Source: Roseofilum casamattae BLCC-M143
GTDB taxonomy: Bacteria; Cyanobacteriota; Cyanobacteriia; Cyanobacteriales; Desertifilaceae
Direction: 5' to 3'
Length of the DNA: 64,000 nt
Assembly (NCBI RefSeq): GCF_030068455.1
Contig: NZ_JAQOSQ010000002.1
Coordinates: 62,001 to 126,000 of the forward strand
Shown: in pieces, positions 54,166 through 62,482 of the stretch
Numbering within the stretch: position 1 is the first letter of the stretch
Layout: the number at the start of each line of letters is the position of its first letter
Position numbers and translations under genes: made by a program
Notes under the pieces: generated by a model
What the model was told of the DNA's origin: nothing
What the model saw: only the letters and a program-made list of their open reading frames with translations
Databases searched by the model: none

Positions 54166-54637
54166 GGTCTTTCTCTCCTCATATTGTTTTAGAATTTCAT
54201 GAGATATTTCATTGTCGTCGAGCTAGCATTAACCATGTCTCGACTCGGACAGTCTCTCCAAGGTTCGGTATTTTTTCAGTGTATCGCAGGCATGTAGGGA
54301 AAGAATTAATACTTAAATTACTATGACATGTTTTGCCATCTGCAAACTCGCAAGCACAATAAAAGTTAAGCAATAGATGATTAACGACTCAATTTGTATT
54401 TATCTGTTACAAAGTCACGAGCGATCGCTAACTACAATCTCCGTTCTTTGTCAAGGTACTTCCCGTCTCAGTAGATTCAGAAAAACAGTCGTAAGTTTAA
54501 GAAACTTAATGTAAACGTTCGTGAAATCGCTTTAAGCTAAATAGATTAGGGTTCGCTAACTCTAATCTTTTACAGAGACTGCCGATCGCGACTGTCTCGC
54601 TCGTCTTTTACTTTCAAAATAGGGAACTGTTTTAGAT
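54166..54637. promoter_or_regulatory. spacer and promoter region of ho1
   Basis: 472 bases without a gene, between divergent starts. It contains a perfect inverted repeat TAAGTTT-AAG-AAACTTA at 54492-54508, about 130 bases before the ho1 ATG, with the symmetry expected of an operator. No Shine-Dalgarno of note; no RNA gene recognised. Confidence 0.45.
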
Positions 54638-55357
54638 ATGACTGCCAATTTAGCTACTAAACTTCGTGAGGGAACGAAAAAAGCTCACACCATGGCGGAA
54701 AACGTCGGTTTTATCAAATGCTTCTTAAAAGGAACAGTGGAGAAAGGCTCTTATCGGAAACTGACGGGCAACCTCTACTATGTCTATTCCGCAATGGAAG
54801 AAGAAATGGCTCGCCACAAGGAGCACCCGATCTTGGGTAAAATGTACTTCCCAGAACTCGACCGGAAGCAGGCAATTGAAGAGGATTTAGCCTTCTATTA
54901 CGGTGCTTCCTGGCGCGACGAAGTCGTTAAAAGCCCGGCAGGTGAAGCCTATGTAGAACGGATTCGGCAAGTGTCTAACGAAGAACCCGAACTGTTGATT
55001 TCTCATCTGTATACCCGGTATATGGGCGACCTGTCGGGGGGACAAATTCTGAAGAAAATTGCTCAAACTGGTATGAATCTTCCGGAAGGTCAAGGCACTC
55101 AGTTCTATGAGTTCGACCAGATTCCCGATGAGAAGGCGTTTAAGAATAACTATCGGCAAACCATGGATGAATTGCCCATTGATGATGCAACTGCCGATCG
55201 CATTGTTGAGGAAGCCAATGCTGCATTTCGGATGAATATGAATATGTTCAACGAACTCGAAGGTAACTTGATTAAAGCCATCGGACAATTTTTGTTTAAC
55301 AGCTTAACCAAGCGTCGCGGTTCTGGCAGTACCGAACTGGCAACGGCTGATAGCTAA
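54638..55357 (+). CDS. ho1: heme oxygenase (biliverdin-producing)
   Basis: 239 residues. Opens heme to biliverdin IX-alpha, CO and iron with reduced ferredoxin, the first step toward phycoerythrobilin and phycocyanobilin. Seen: LATKLREGTKKAHTMAENVG with the proximal His (KKAHTMAE), FIKCFLKG, YVYSAMEEEM, LISHLYTRYMGDLSGGQIL with the flexible glycine-rich distal helix over heme, and the C-terminal membrane-free tail. It stands next to the phycoerythrin cluster, facing cpeR, so bilin supply and phycoerythrin assembly are neighbours here. Confidence 0.95.
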   Translation: MTANLATKLREGTKKAHTMAENVGFIKCFLKGTVEKGSYRKLTGNLYYVYSAMEEEMARHKEHPILGKMYFPELDRKQAIEEDLAFYYGASWRDEVVKSPAGEAYVERIRQVSNEEPELLISHLYTRYMGDLSGGQILKKIAQTGMNLPEGQGTQFYEFDQIPDEKAFKNNYRQTMDELPIDDATADRIVEEANAAFRMNMNMFNELEGNLIKAIGQFLFNSLTKRRGSGSTELATADS

Positions 55358-55372
55358 TGATTGCAGTTAACC

Positions 55373-55389
55373 GAGCGATCGCGCTCTTT
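55373..55389 (+). terminator. weak hairpin after ho1
   Basis: GAGCG-ATCG-CGCTC followed by TTT, 16 bases after the ho1 stop codon. It contains a HIP1-like core, so it may be chance; listed as a possible weak terminator. Confidence 0.3.
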
Positions 55390-55569
55390 CTGAGAAGTTC
55401 GTTATAGCGCTTTGTGCTAGATCGCCTGTAAATCTGTAAATGCTGTCACCCTGTTATGGCTGGAATGGAAAGGGTTTTCTGAATCCTAACTATTACAACT
55501 GGAACGGGTTGGCAGCATTGCTGTTTATAGTAAAGAGGGATATATCCAGAATTGACTTGAAAACGATCT

Positions 55570-55917
55570 CTAACACCGCTCGTCAAACTTGGTATAGAAA
55601 CTTCCATATTTAATCCAATATTGCTTGAGGTCGTGATGGGGAGTATGCAAACTCGCCTTGGCTTGATATAAAACCACTTGGCGATGATTGCCAATCCAAA
55701 CTTTTTTGCTTGGATGAACAGAAATTACTGTCCCTCCTAAACTCAAAGTACATTCTTCAAACCGCTCAATCGTTGAATATTCTAATGTTTCAAAAATAAA
55801 GAAATTACCCGAGCAAATTAGATGACGGCTGCGAATCCAGGTTTTCATCTTTTTTTCAGCTTGGGGAGGGAGAATGGCCAAGCTTTTACTTTGAGAGCCA
55901 GAGCTGAGAATACTCAT
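55570..55917 (-). CDS. cpeR: phycoerythrin gene activator CpeR
   Basis: 115 residues. Matches CpeR, the small activator that turns on phycoerythrin genes (cpeBA) in green light in Fremyella: ILPPQAEKKMKTWIRSRHLI, CSGNFFIFETLEYSTIERFE, KKVWIGNHRQVVLYQAKASL, HTPHHDLKQYWIKYG. No classical DNA-binding motif. It is the last gene of the cluster, 11 bases after cpeT, the order cpeS-cpeT-cpeR known from the Fremyella cpeCDESTR operon. cpeBA itself is not in the window. Confidence 0.9.
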   Translation of the reverse strand: MSILSSGSQSKSLAILPPQAEKKMKTWIRSRHLICSGNFFIFETLEYSTIERFEECTLSLGGTVISVHPSKKVWIGNHRQVVLYQAKASLHTPHHDLKQYWIKYGSFYTKFDERC

Positions 55918-55928
55918 ATCCTGGTAAT

Positions 55929-56510
55929 TTATAACTCATGAGCAAAACTTTCAATTTTCTCAAATTCTAAAGGTCCTGCCTTCGATCCCCATACTTGTTC
56001 GTGGGTTTCTACATCCATTCCTTTATCCAAACTTTTCCAGGTGGTTTCCGTTAATTCAACTTCACTGACTAAGTAGGTTTGCCGACCCTTACGATGAATT
56101 AAACATCCATTTCCCGGCTCGACTTCACCTCGAAAAACTTTGCCATGACGCCGAAATATCATCGAACAACAGTTTCGCCGTTGTATCACTTCTGGGGTAA
56201 TACTATGTAAAATACTTAAGTCTTGGGAGGCTCCAGCATAAAGCATGGGATCGTCAAGACTATAGTTTTCAATATAAATACGATCGCCGAGATCGACCAA
56301 GTGGTGTATGCCTTGACGATAAGGACTCCAACGGTCGTAGTCATAAACTTGTTCCGAGTAAAATCCAATGCCGGAAAAAAAATCTCGGGGCAAGGGTCGC
56401 CACATCACGTGGATATGAGCGTATGATGTAGGATTAGCATGAGCTTGCTGATAATTGCTAAAATCGCCAGCAAAACAACGGGCTAATGTCATTAATTCAT
56501 GAGAATTCAT
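55929..56510 (-). CDS. cpeT: phycoerythrobilin lyase CpeT/CpcT family
   Basis: 193 residues. CpcT/CpeT lyases attach bilin to the Cys-165 type position of phycobiliprotein beta subunits. Family features: LARCFAGDFSNYQQA, HVMWRPLPRDFFSGIGFYSE, QVYDYDRWSPYRQGIHHLV, RNCCSMIFRRHGKVFRGEVE and PGNGCLIHRKGRQTYLVSEV. Position before cpeR supports CpeT rather than CpcT. 11 bases from cpeR; 103 from the upstream CpeS-family gene. Confidence 0.9.
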   Translation of the reverse strand: MNSHELMTLARCFAGDFSNYQQAHANPTSYAHIHVMWRPLPRDFFSGIGFYSEQVYDYDRWSPYRQGIHHLVDLGDRIYIENYSLDDPMLYAGASQDLSILHSITPEVIQRRNCCSMIFRRHGKVFRGEVEPGNGCLIHRKGRQTYLVSEVELTETTWKSLDKGMDVETHEQVWGSKAGPLEFEKIESFAHEL

Positions 56511-56613
56511 CTCGGAGGCAGATTGTAGAAAAAAGTTTATTATTTCTTTATTCTATCCTAAGTTGCCCCAGGGATTTGAGAAATATTGAATGGATAATAT
56601 CAATGAATTAAAT

Positions 56614-57180
56614 CTAGGAGGAGAGGGAGCGAATTTCGGATGAGAAAGAAGCCGTGGTTACGCCTTGACCGCTGCTGGTTTTAATGAAGGATGCGCGAAA
56701 GCGGAGATTGGGGGTGCCGAACCAAATTCTCTCTTCGGCAGCAGCGTTATCATAAGGTGTAATTAGGGTAAACATGCCTTCGTTGTCGAGGGAATAGTTC
56801 CCGATCGCCGGAATGGTTTCCGCATAGCCGCGATCGCGCAATAATTGACCTTGGTTGATGTTCTCCGAACTGGGAACGGGAACGAGAATACAACTCCCCG
56901 AAAGGTTTTCATCCGGTTTGCTATTCTCCTCGCCTTCATCATCCCAATCATCCTCCCAGTTTGACTCCCCTTGCCAACTCATTTGAAACGGAGAAATAAC
57001 TCGAGCGGGATCGATGTTGTAGAGCGTACAAACTTCGAGGACGCCAGGATCGTCAGTTGGTAAGGCCGCAATGTCAATGGTCGATCGCACTTGTTCAAAC
57101 TGAGCAAAGGCTAAGTGATGGGCGCTGCGTTGCGATCGCCATTGCCCAATTGATTGCTCGACAAATTGATTGAGATCCAT
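56614..57180 (-). CDS. cpeS: bilin lyase of the CpeS/CpcS family
   Basis: 188 residues, lipocalin-like bilin lyase. Opens MDLNQFVEQSIGQWRSQRSA with the family W-x-S-x-R motif; then DPARVISPFQMSWQGE, GSCILVPVP, GQLLRDRGYAETIPAIGNYS and ERIWFGTPNLRFRAS. Between the SW and GSC strands an acidic insert (WEDDWDDEGEENSKPDE) lengthens a loop. CpeS transfers phycoerythrobilin to Cys-82-type sites. Assignment as CpeS rests on the S-T-R order. ATG 57180 preferred to 57207, as family proteins begin MDxxxF. Confidence 0.8.
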   Translation of the reverse strand: MDLNQFVEQSIGQWRSQRSAHHLAFAQFEQVRSTIDIAALPTDDPGVLEVCTLYNIDPARVISPFQMSWQGESNWEDDWDDEGEENSKPDENLSGSCILVPVPSSENINQGQLLRDRGYAETIPAIGNYSLDNEGMFTLITPYDNAAAEERIWFGTPNLRFRASFIKTSSGQGVTTASFSSEIRSLSS

Positions 57181-57220
57181 ATCGTAACTTTTACTGCAAA
57201 TGGGCATAACTTAAGAGAGG

Positions 57221-57787
57221 TTACCGCCTTCTCCGTCTCCTAAGAGCTTGGCTGGAAAAAAATTGGCGCCGTACTTTCGCGATCGATAGCTGGCGATCGC
57301 AATACCAAAATCGACGTTTTTTTTCTCTGGAGAGGGATTGGCGCAAGGGCCGAACGGGCTGGACTTGCCAGCGATCGATCCGTCGGCGAGGAAATAAAGA
57401 ATAAACAGCAACAGGTCGTTGTACTTGCGGTTGTACCGATCTCTGAGGCGTTGGTTCGGGTTCGATCGCTCTGGCTTCGGGTTCGGCGATCTCCGGTGCA
57501 TCAGCAGTTGCTCGTTCTTCATCCCCCTCAGAGATTGGCATTACTGAGGAGGGATGAGACACTCCAATGCTGTCTCCATCCTTTAAAGGGAGAGAAAGAT
57601 TAGAGCTAGCACATTTAATACTCAGGATCTTACCGCCCATGCGATGAATCCGTTGTAGTACTGTAGATAGCTGACGTTGAGATACCTTCAGTCGGTTTCG
57701 ACTGCGACGAGCTGAAGGATAAACTCCTCCCTGCACTTCGATCTCCCAAATCCGCTCGTCTCTGGAGGGGGTCATATCTGAGGTCAT
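57221..57787 (-). CDS. small phycobilisome linker: CpcD domain with arginine-rich tail
   Basis: 188 residues. Residues 10-65 form a CpcD-type linker domain (RIWEIEVQGGVYPSARRSRN, STVLQRIHRMGGKILSIKCA). No rod-linker (Pfam 00427) domain. The remainder is Pro/Glu-rich, then arginine-rich, ending in RRRRRR. Over the last 310 bases another frame of this strand is also open (57211-57522) and looks at least as protein-like (FGIAIASYRSRKYGANFFPA), so a frameshift near 57520 in one version is possible. ATG 57787 has GAGGAG at 8 bases. Placed where cpeE-type linker genes sit. Confidence 0.65.
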   Translation of the reverse strand: MTSDMTPSRDERIWEIEVQGGVYPSARRSRNRLKVSQRQLSTVLQRIHRMGGKILSIKCASSNLSLPLKDGDSIGVSHPSSVMPISEGDEERATADAPEIAEPEARAIEPEPTPQRSVQPQVQRPVAVYSLFPRRRIDRWQVQPVRPLRQSLSREKKRRFWYCDRQLSIAKVRRQFFSSQALRRRRRR

Positions 57788-57972
57788 CGCAGGAACTCCT
57801 CTACTTGCTAGCAAAATCGATAAGGCAACTCATTGCTAAAGCGATCGCTACACCCCAAATTGAGGTAACCCAACTTGAGGTGAGGCGATCGCTCTTGGGG
57901 TTGAAATGCTTTTGAATCGGTCAGCTCCCAACTGGCGATCGGGTAATCTATCGCTAATGGGATGCCTCGATT

Positions 57973-58719
57973 CTAAACAACCTCAGTAATACTGACAATC
58001 TGGCGACCTTTACGGTTAATAGTCTGGATTTGAGCCGTCATATTATCCGAGTTGACCAAATACTCCGAAGTTACCCGGCGACGATTGCGGCCGGTTGCTC
58101 CGGTTACCACGATCTTGAAGGTTTTGTCCGTCGCATCAACACCAGCAATCCGTCCGCCTTTCGCAGTTGGATCGTTAGCTGGAGCGCCGTTTCCACCCAC
58201 AGCAGCCACTAGACGAGAGGCAGTGCTTGCACTATCGACTTCCGCATCACCGCGAAGCAAGGACATAATGTTGTTGTAGCCAACTTGCTTTTGTCCCACT
58301 TCGCTGGTTGTCCGATAATAAGGAACCACGCTATCGCCAAAGTTATCTTGATATTCCTCGCTATCAATGTAGGAGTTGATTTCAGCATCGTATCCTTCTT
58401 CGATACAGATGCGAATGTGCTCGGCAATTTCGGTTTGGTCGCTAGGCGCGCGTCCGAGCAGGTGCTTGAAGTTGAGTTCGATGAACCGGTAGGGAGCGCA
58501 GGACTCAAAATAGCGAGTGCGGTAGATTTCGGACTTCGCTACAGCTCGGACAAAATCGCGAACCGTAATGTCGCCATTGCACAACTGAGATTCTGCGCTA
58601 ACGAGGCGATCGCTCTCCAACAAGTGGGGGTTGCCCAATACTTGACGGTAAACCGCGCGAATGATGGTTTCTAGATCGCCTTGACCGTTACCATTCCACA
58701 GCTCTAATGTGTCTGTCAT
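57973..58719 (-). CDS. phycoerythrin-associated rod linker (CpeD/CpeE type)
   Basis: 248 residues. Phycobilisome rod linker domain at about 12-145 (LETIIRAVYRQVLGNPHLLE, FVRAVAKSEIYRTRYFESCA, PYRFIELNFKHLLGRAPSDQ, DAEINSYIDSEEYQDNFGD). A C-terminal CpcD-like domain (FKIVVTGATGRNRRRVTSEY, IQTINRKGRQIVSITEV). It joins phycoerythrin hexamers into rods; whether it corresponds to CpeD or CpeE cannot be decided by eye. ATG 58719 (MTDTLELWNG) fits family starts; the longer frame to 58758 does not. Confidence 0.85.
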   Translation of the reverse strand: MTDTLELWNGNGQGDLETIIRAVYRQVLGNPHLLESDRLVSAESQLCNGDITVRDFVRAVAKSEIYRTRYFESCAPYRFIELNFKHLLGRAPSDQTEIAEHIRICIEEGYDAEINSYIDSEEYQDNFGDSVVPYYRTTSEVGQKQVGYNNIMSLLRGDAEVDSASTASRLVAAVGGNGAPANDPTAKGGRIAGVDATDKTFKIVVTGATGRNRRRVTSEYLVNSDNMTAQIQTINRKGRQIVSITEVV

Positions 58720-58866
58720 AATCGTAGATCTCCTCAATATTTGAATGAGTTTTGCCAAATTGCTGCTTTAATTACCGAATGTCATCAAACGGCTCATCTA
58801 TTTATCTTTTTAAATTATTGCCGTTCAACTCAATATCATTCTTTTCTTTTCAATGATTCAGGAGGT

Positions 58867-58901
58867 CTCCAATTTTCCGCAGTTCTGCCAGAAAATTGGA
58901 G
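58867..58901 (-). promoter_or_regulatory. intercistronic hairpin after cpeC
   Basis: Perfect 11-bp stem, CTCCAATTTTC paired with GAAAATTGGAG, loop of 13, in the 259-base gap between cpeC and the next linker gene. It lacks a T-tract on the minus strand. It may be a partial terminator or an RNA-end stabiliser setting the ratio of cpeC to downstream genes, as hairpins do in other phycobilisome operons. Confidence 0.6.
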
Positions 58902-58978
58902 GAAGGAATGCAAAATTACTCGCGAGTAACGTATTCCTCCAATGCTCCTAATCTCCATCGAGATCGACCCAAGTGGAA

Positions 58979-59851
58979 TTAGTTCACCACGGTAATGCTA
59001 GCAATTTTGCCGCCTTCCCGGTGAATCCGCTGGTAGGCTTGCGACAAATTGTTGAAGGGAACCAAATACACCTTGTTGCTGCGACGGAATCGAGAAATCC
59101 GATTCACCGCACCAGGAGAAGCATAACCGGTAACTTCGATGCGATAAACCTGTCCGGCATCATCAGCACCAGCACCATGTCGAGTGCGAGCGCCCAGGGT
59201 TGGGTCTTGGAACGACCAACCGCTGACGCCACCCGAAGGAGGTACGATCGCAGTCGGAGTTTGTTGAATCACGTATTGATTCAGAGCTGGAGATTTACCA
59301 GCCAAGCTTCCTTTGAAGTCGCTACTCGAAGCACCCCGCAGCAGTTGGAACATGTGGGTAAAGCCCACCATGGTCGTACATGCTTCGGTTTTATAGCCGC
59401 GAATGTAGGGAACGATGTCTTCGCCAAAGTTATCTTGGTATTCGTCACTGTCGATGTAGGAATCGATGTCGGCTTCAAAGCCTTCGCTATCGAGAGTATT
59501 GCTATGAGCTTTCATTTCATCATAGGTATTGGGTGCGCGACCCAACAGATGTTTGAAATTTAACTCAGTTGCGCGATAGCGAGGGCAGGACTCGAAGAAG
59601 CGAGAGCGGTATAAATCCGATTTGGCAACCTGACGCACGAACTCGCGTACGCTTAACTCGCCCCGTTTCAGTTGAGATTCGGGAACGGTTAACCGTTCGC
59701 TTTCCATCACGTAGGCATTGCCTAATACTTGTCGGTATACCGCCCGAATGATTTCCTCTACCTCTTCCGCCTTCTGTCCGGGACAGAATTCTACGGGTTC
59801 GGTTTCTTCAAATAAGGCGACGCCTAATTCAGATGCAGGTCCAAAAGGCAT
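58979..59851 (-). CDS. cpeC: phycoerythrin-associated rod linker CpeC type
   Basis: 290 residues. Rod linker domain (EEIIRAVYRQVLGNAYVMES, FVRQVAKSDLYRSRFFESCP, RYRATELNFKHLLGRAPNTY, SYIDSDEYQDNFGEDIVPYI) and a C-terminal CpcD domain (YRIEVTGYASPGAVNRISRF, LSQAYQRIHREGGKIASITV). First gene of the linker/lyase/regulator series, with AAGGAG upstream of ATG 59851. The name cpeC rests on gene order; a CpcC-like protein would look alike. Confidence 0.85.
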   Translation of the reverse strand: MPFGPASELGVALFEETEPVEFCPGQKAEEVEEIIRAVYRQVLGNAYVMESERLTVPESQLKRGELSVREFVRQVAKSDLYRSRFFESCPRYRATELNFKHLLGRAPNTYDEMKAHSNTLDSEGFEADIDSYIDSDEYQDNFGEDIVPYIRGYKTEACTTMVGFTHMFQLLRGASSSDFKGSLAGKSPALNQYVIQQTPTAIVPPSGGVSGWSFQDPTLGARTRHGAGADDAGQVYRIEVTGYASPGAVNRISRFRRSNKVYLVPFNNLSQAYQRIHREGGKIASITVVN

Positions 59852-60013
59852 TATTATTCCGATCTCCTTAGGGGGTCTACAAAAGTTGGATTGCTGAGAA
59901 GGATGAGATAAAACGTTAATAAACTTAACATTTTACTTAAGGAAGAACCCAATCTAGAGATTGACAGATTCTGCGCAGCCTTAATCTAAATTCCTTCAAG
60001 CGTTTTTAAGTTT

Positions 60014-60187
60014 TTACGCGTCCCATTTCTCCATTACTGCTTGCAGAGAGGCGATCGCGGTCTCGGGCACTGGAAAACAGTGTCTCACCTTGATGTCCAT
60101 CTCTTCCAGCAATTTTGAATTGGGAACAGCTAACAAACCCTTTATACACTGAGGATTAGCCCCATATGTATGAAGAATTGTAAAAGC
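60014..60187 (-). pseudogene. open fragment in the cpeC upstream region, no start codon
   Basis: 57 codons between a TAG and a TAA read like real protein: LHTYGANPQCIKGLLAVPNS, KLLEEMDIKVRHCFPVPETA, then IASLQAVMEKWDA. There is no ATG, GTG or TTG before the conserved-looking part. I do not recognise the family. It may be the 3' end of a gene lost from this place, or a short gene using an unusual start. The rest of the 380-base gap (59852-60231) must hold the cpeC promoter. Confidence 0.35.
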
Positions 60188-60231
60188 CTAACAGCGGAGA
60201 CTGACCTTGAGAGGGCACCTACGAAGATCTT

Positions 60232-60795
60232 TCAAGTCGGTTGCATTTGTTTTTGTTCGACTCCAAATCCCACCAATGCCAGTTTGCTGAGGGGTTCGCC
60301 TTCGGGAGGTCGATGGTAGTTGAAGATCCGCCGAATTCTGAGGGTTGGCTCGATTAAGGTAATGGAATCTACGGAGACAATGCGCGTATAGTTTGTCGTC
60401 ATCAACAATTCCAGACTGCTGGGATCGAAGCGGAATTGAGCAACTTTGGGTTGAGCTTCTTCATAAGCGCGATCGCGCAGATAGTCTCCAGTCAGGACTC
60501 CAGCGTCGTTTCCTTGGGGAACAAAGAGCATGTTTAGCTGTTGGGAAACCCGTTCTCCTTTCTCAGAGACTGTATCAAATCCTAAGTGAAAACCGCACAA
60601 GGATTCAACATTATCCAAACTCGGGCGTTGATTATCGACCAAGACTTTGCTCTTCGCGGCCGTAGATAAGGGTTCGATCGCAAATTCCGTGCGCGATCGC
60701 TCCACCTCTTGCGCTGTCAGATAATGATAGGTTCTTTCTGTCGCCCAACGTCCGACGCAACAGTCAAAAAAATATTGAAATTTCTCAATTGACAT
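60232..60795 (-). CDS. second CpeS/CpcS-family bilin lyase (CpeU/CpcU-like)
   Basis: 187 residues. Family features: FFDCCVGRWATERTYHYLTA with the W-x-x-(E/Q)R-x-x-H motif, KSKVLVDNQR, LCGFHLGFDT, GDYLRDRAYEEAQPKVAQFR and RIRRIFNYHRPP. It differs clearly from the CpeS copy at 56.6 kb; the opening CVGRWATERTYHYL fits the CpeU/CpcU side of the family, so it may form a heterodimer or have a different subunit specificity. Five bases downstream of the phycobiliprotein-like gene, hence co-transcribed. Confidence 0.8.
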   Translation of the reverse strand: MSIEKFQYFFDCCVGRWATERTYHYLTAQEVERSRTEFAIEPLSTAAKSKVLVDNQRPSLDNVESLCGFHLGFDTVSEKGERVSQQLNMLFVPQGNDAGVLTGDYLRDRAYEEAQPKVAQFRFDPSSLELLMTTNYTRIVSVDSITLIEPTLRIRRIFNYHRPPEGEPLSKLALVGFGVEQKQMQPT

Positions 60796-60800
60796 CTTAG

Positions 60801-61403
60801 TTATAATACCTCTCTTAATTTGGTATATCCAGAAAATCCTTTTAGACTTTCGATTAAGCGATCGAAATAGGGAGCATAGTCAGTGGTTGCAGACCCCGCA
60901 CATTCCGCCAGGCACACCTCCCGTAACGCCTCTAATCCCACCAGCATGGCATCTAAAGGCACATCTAATTCTTGATAGAGTAAATCCATATAGTGCAGTC
61001 CTTCCGCACTGAGATATTCTAGATTTTTCCCCGCAATACCATAGTGAATACAACGCAAAAAATGCCAGAAATCGCGCCAGCAGTTTTCCGCTCGTTTTTC
61101 GGGATAGAGCTTGCCACCGGGTTGGGTAATTTCAGGAAATCGAGCGAGGACCTGCGATCGCGAGCGATCTACTAGTTCCGAAGCGCGATCGCGCAATCTT
61201 CTCGCCATTTGCAGTTCTGCATCCGCCCGATTCAGTTGGGTTTCGAGACTGCGAAAATCCTCATCTGATAAATAACGTCGCTCTCGATTGACTTCTTCAA
61301 AAATAGAAATCCAATCGTCATTATTTCCCGTATACCAACTCTCAAAACTAACAATTTGAGCTTTAGCAATTAATTCTTGGGCTTGCGGACTGAGCATGGT
61401 CAT
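60801..61403 (-). CDS. phycobiliprotein-like globin-fold protein
   Basis: 200 residues. Fold of phycocyanin/allophycocyanin subunits with an extended N-terminus. The block AENCWRDFWHFLRCIHYGIA, then GKNLEYLSAEGLHYMDLLYQELDVP, aligns with the bilin-binding region CxRD of true subunits: the chromophore cysteine and partner Arg-Asp are all present (CWRD). Such orphan subunits may bind bilin as a sensor or lyase helper rather than as bulk antenna. Directly upstream of a CpeS-family lyase that could chromophorylate it. Confidence 0.8.
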   Translation of the reverse strand: MTMLSPQAQELIAKAQIVSFESWYTGNNDDWISIFEEVNRERRYLSDEDFRSLETQLNRADAELQMARRLRDRASELVDRSRSQVLARFPEITQPGGKLYPEKRAENCWRDFWHFLRCIHYGIAGKNLEYLSAEGLHYMDLLYQELDVPLDAMLVGLEALREVCLAECAGSATTDYAPYFDRLIESLKGFSGYTKLREVL

Positions 61404-61455
61404 TCAATAAAAAAGTTAGAAATTAAAAAGGGAAAATTTCACAGTCTATGGCGAG

Positions 61456-61674
61456 CTAACCTTGTTGTCCTTGCAACGCCTGAAGGGCCTGCTTAATTTT
61501 AATCATTTCTGGATGGTTCTCTAAATCGTCCAGCGCTTGTTTCTTAGAAATCTTCTTGGTCTTGCGAGCGGACTCTAACGCATTTTCAGTCAAGCGATCG
61601 CGATAGGCTTCAAGTTCGCCAATGACCTCTTGAATTTCTTCTGCAGAAGCAGGAGTAGAGCTAGATTCAGACAT
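61456..61674 (-). CDS. small helical protein at the head of the phycoerythrin cluster
   Basis: 72 residues, predicted mostly helical and charged: EEIQEVIGELEAYRDRLTEN, ALESARKTKKISKKQALDDL, ENHPEMIKIKQALQALQGQQ. No family recognised. First of the minus-strand run leading to the phycobiliprotein-like protein 52 bases downstream; the divergent HEAT-repeat gene starts 118 bases away, so this spacer holds both promoters. Confidence 0.65.
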   Translation of the reverse strand: MSESSSTPASAEEIQEVIGELEAYRDRLTENALESARKTKKISKKQALDDLENHPEMIKIKQALQALQGQQG

Positions 61675-61792
61675 AACAGTATAACGGTTTGCATTGAAAA
61701 TCCTTATTATCTTCCCAAATCTTGGGGTCTATGGTTAGAATTTTAAGAAACGTAACACGCCAACTCAAGATCTAGCGCGATCGCCCAAGCCC

Positions 61793-62479
61793 ATGGAACT
61801 GCATCAAATCCAAACCGCTCTCAACAGTTCTAACTCCCAAGACCGACTCAAAGCCGTTACTGCTCTTAAGGATTATAGTAGTGAAGATGCCGTTCCGCTG
61901 TTGATGAGTAAAATTGGCGATCCTGACTTTCTCGTTCGCTCCTTCGTTGCCATGGGACTCGGACGCAAGCAGTCTCCCGAAGGCTTTCCAGCCTTACTCG
62001 AACTACTCAAACGAGACCCCGACCCCAATGTTCGCTCGGAAGCGGCCAACTCTCTCTCCTACTCCGGACAAGTGGCCATCTCTCACCTGGTAACGGCCTT
62101 CCACCAAGACGATCACTGGTTATTACGCCGCAGTATTATTGCTGCTTTAGCCGATCTCAATGCACCAGAAGCTCTATACGACGTTTGCTTGTGCGGCCTC
62201 GACGGAGACGATCTGACCGTAGTTGAAGCCTCAATTGCAGCATTAGCTCTACTACCAAATAGCTCTCAAGAAGAAGCAGCCTTGCAAAGCCTATTATCTC
62301 TAGTGTCTTCAGAAGAATGGCGCATTCGCAGGAAAGTCGCTTGGGCCCTGCAAAAATTCAATCGTCCCCAGGCTGAAGTTGCCTTACAGACTCTAGCGAA
62401 AGATGAAAACCATCGCGTTGTTGCTGCCGTTCTAGAAAATGCGCTGACTGAGGATGGCGAACGAACTGAGGAGATCTGA
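61793..62479 (+). CDS. HEAT-repeat protein of the CpcE/NblB-like class
   Basis: 228 residues made of about seven HEAT/PBS-lyase repeats (KIGDPDFLVRSFVAMGLGRK, LLKRDPDPNVRSEAANSLSY, EEWRIRRKVAWALQKFNRPQ). Similar scaffolds are the bilin lyase subunits CpcE/CpcF and CpeY/CpeZ and the phycobilisome degradation factor NblB; its place beside the cpe genes fits any of these, but sequence alone does not separate them. Followed by a strong terminator. Confidence 0.75.
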   Translation: MELHQIQTALNSSNSQDRLKAVTALKDYSSEDAVPLLMSKIGDPDFLVRSFVAMGLGRKQSPEGFPALLELLKRDPDPNVRSEAANSLSYSGQVAISHLVTAFHQDDHWLLRRSIIAALADLNAPEALYDVCLCGLDGDDLTVVEASIAALALLPNSSQEEAALQSLLSLVSSEEWRIRRKVAWALQKFNRPQAEVALQTLAKDENHRVVAAVLENALTEDGERTEEI

Positions 62480-62482
62480 AAA

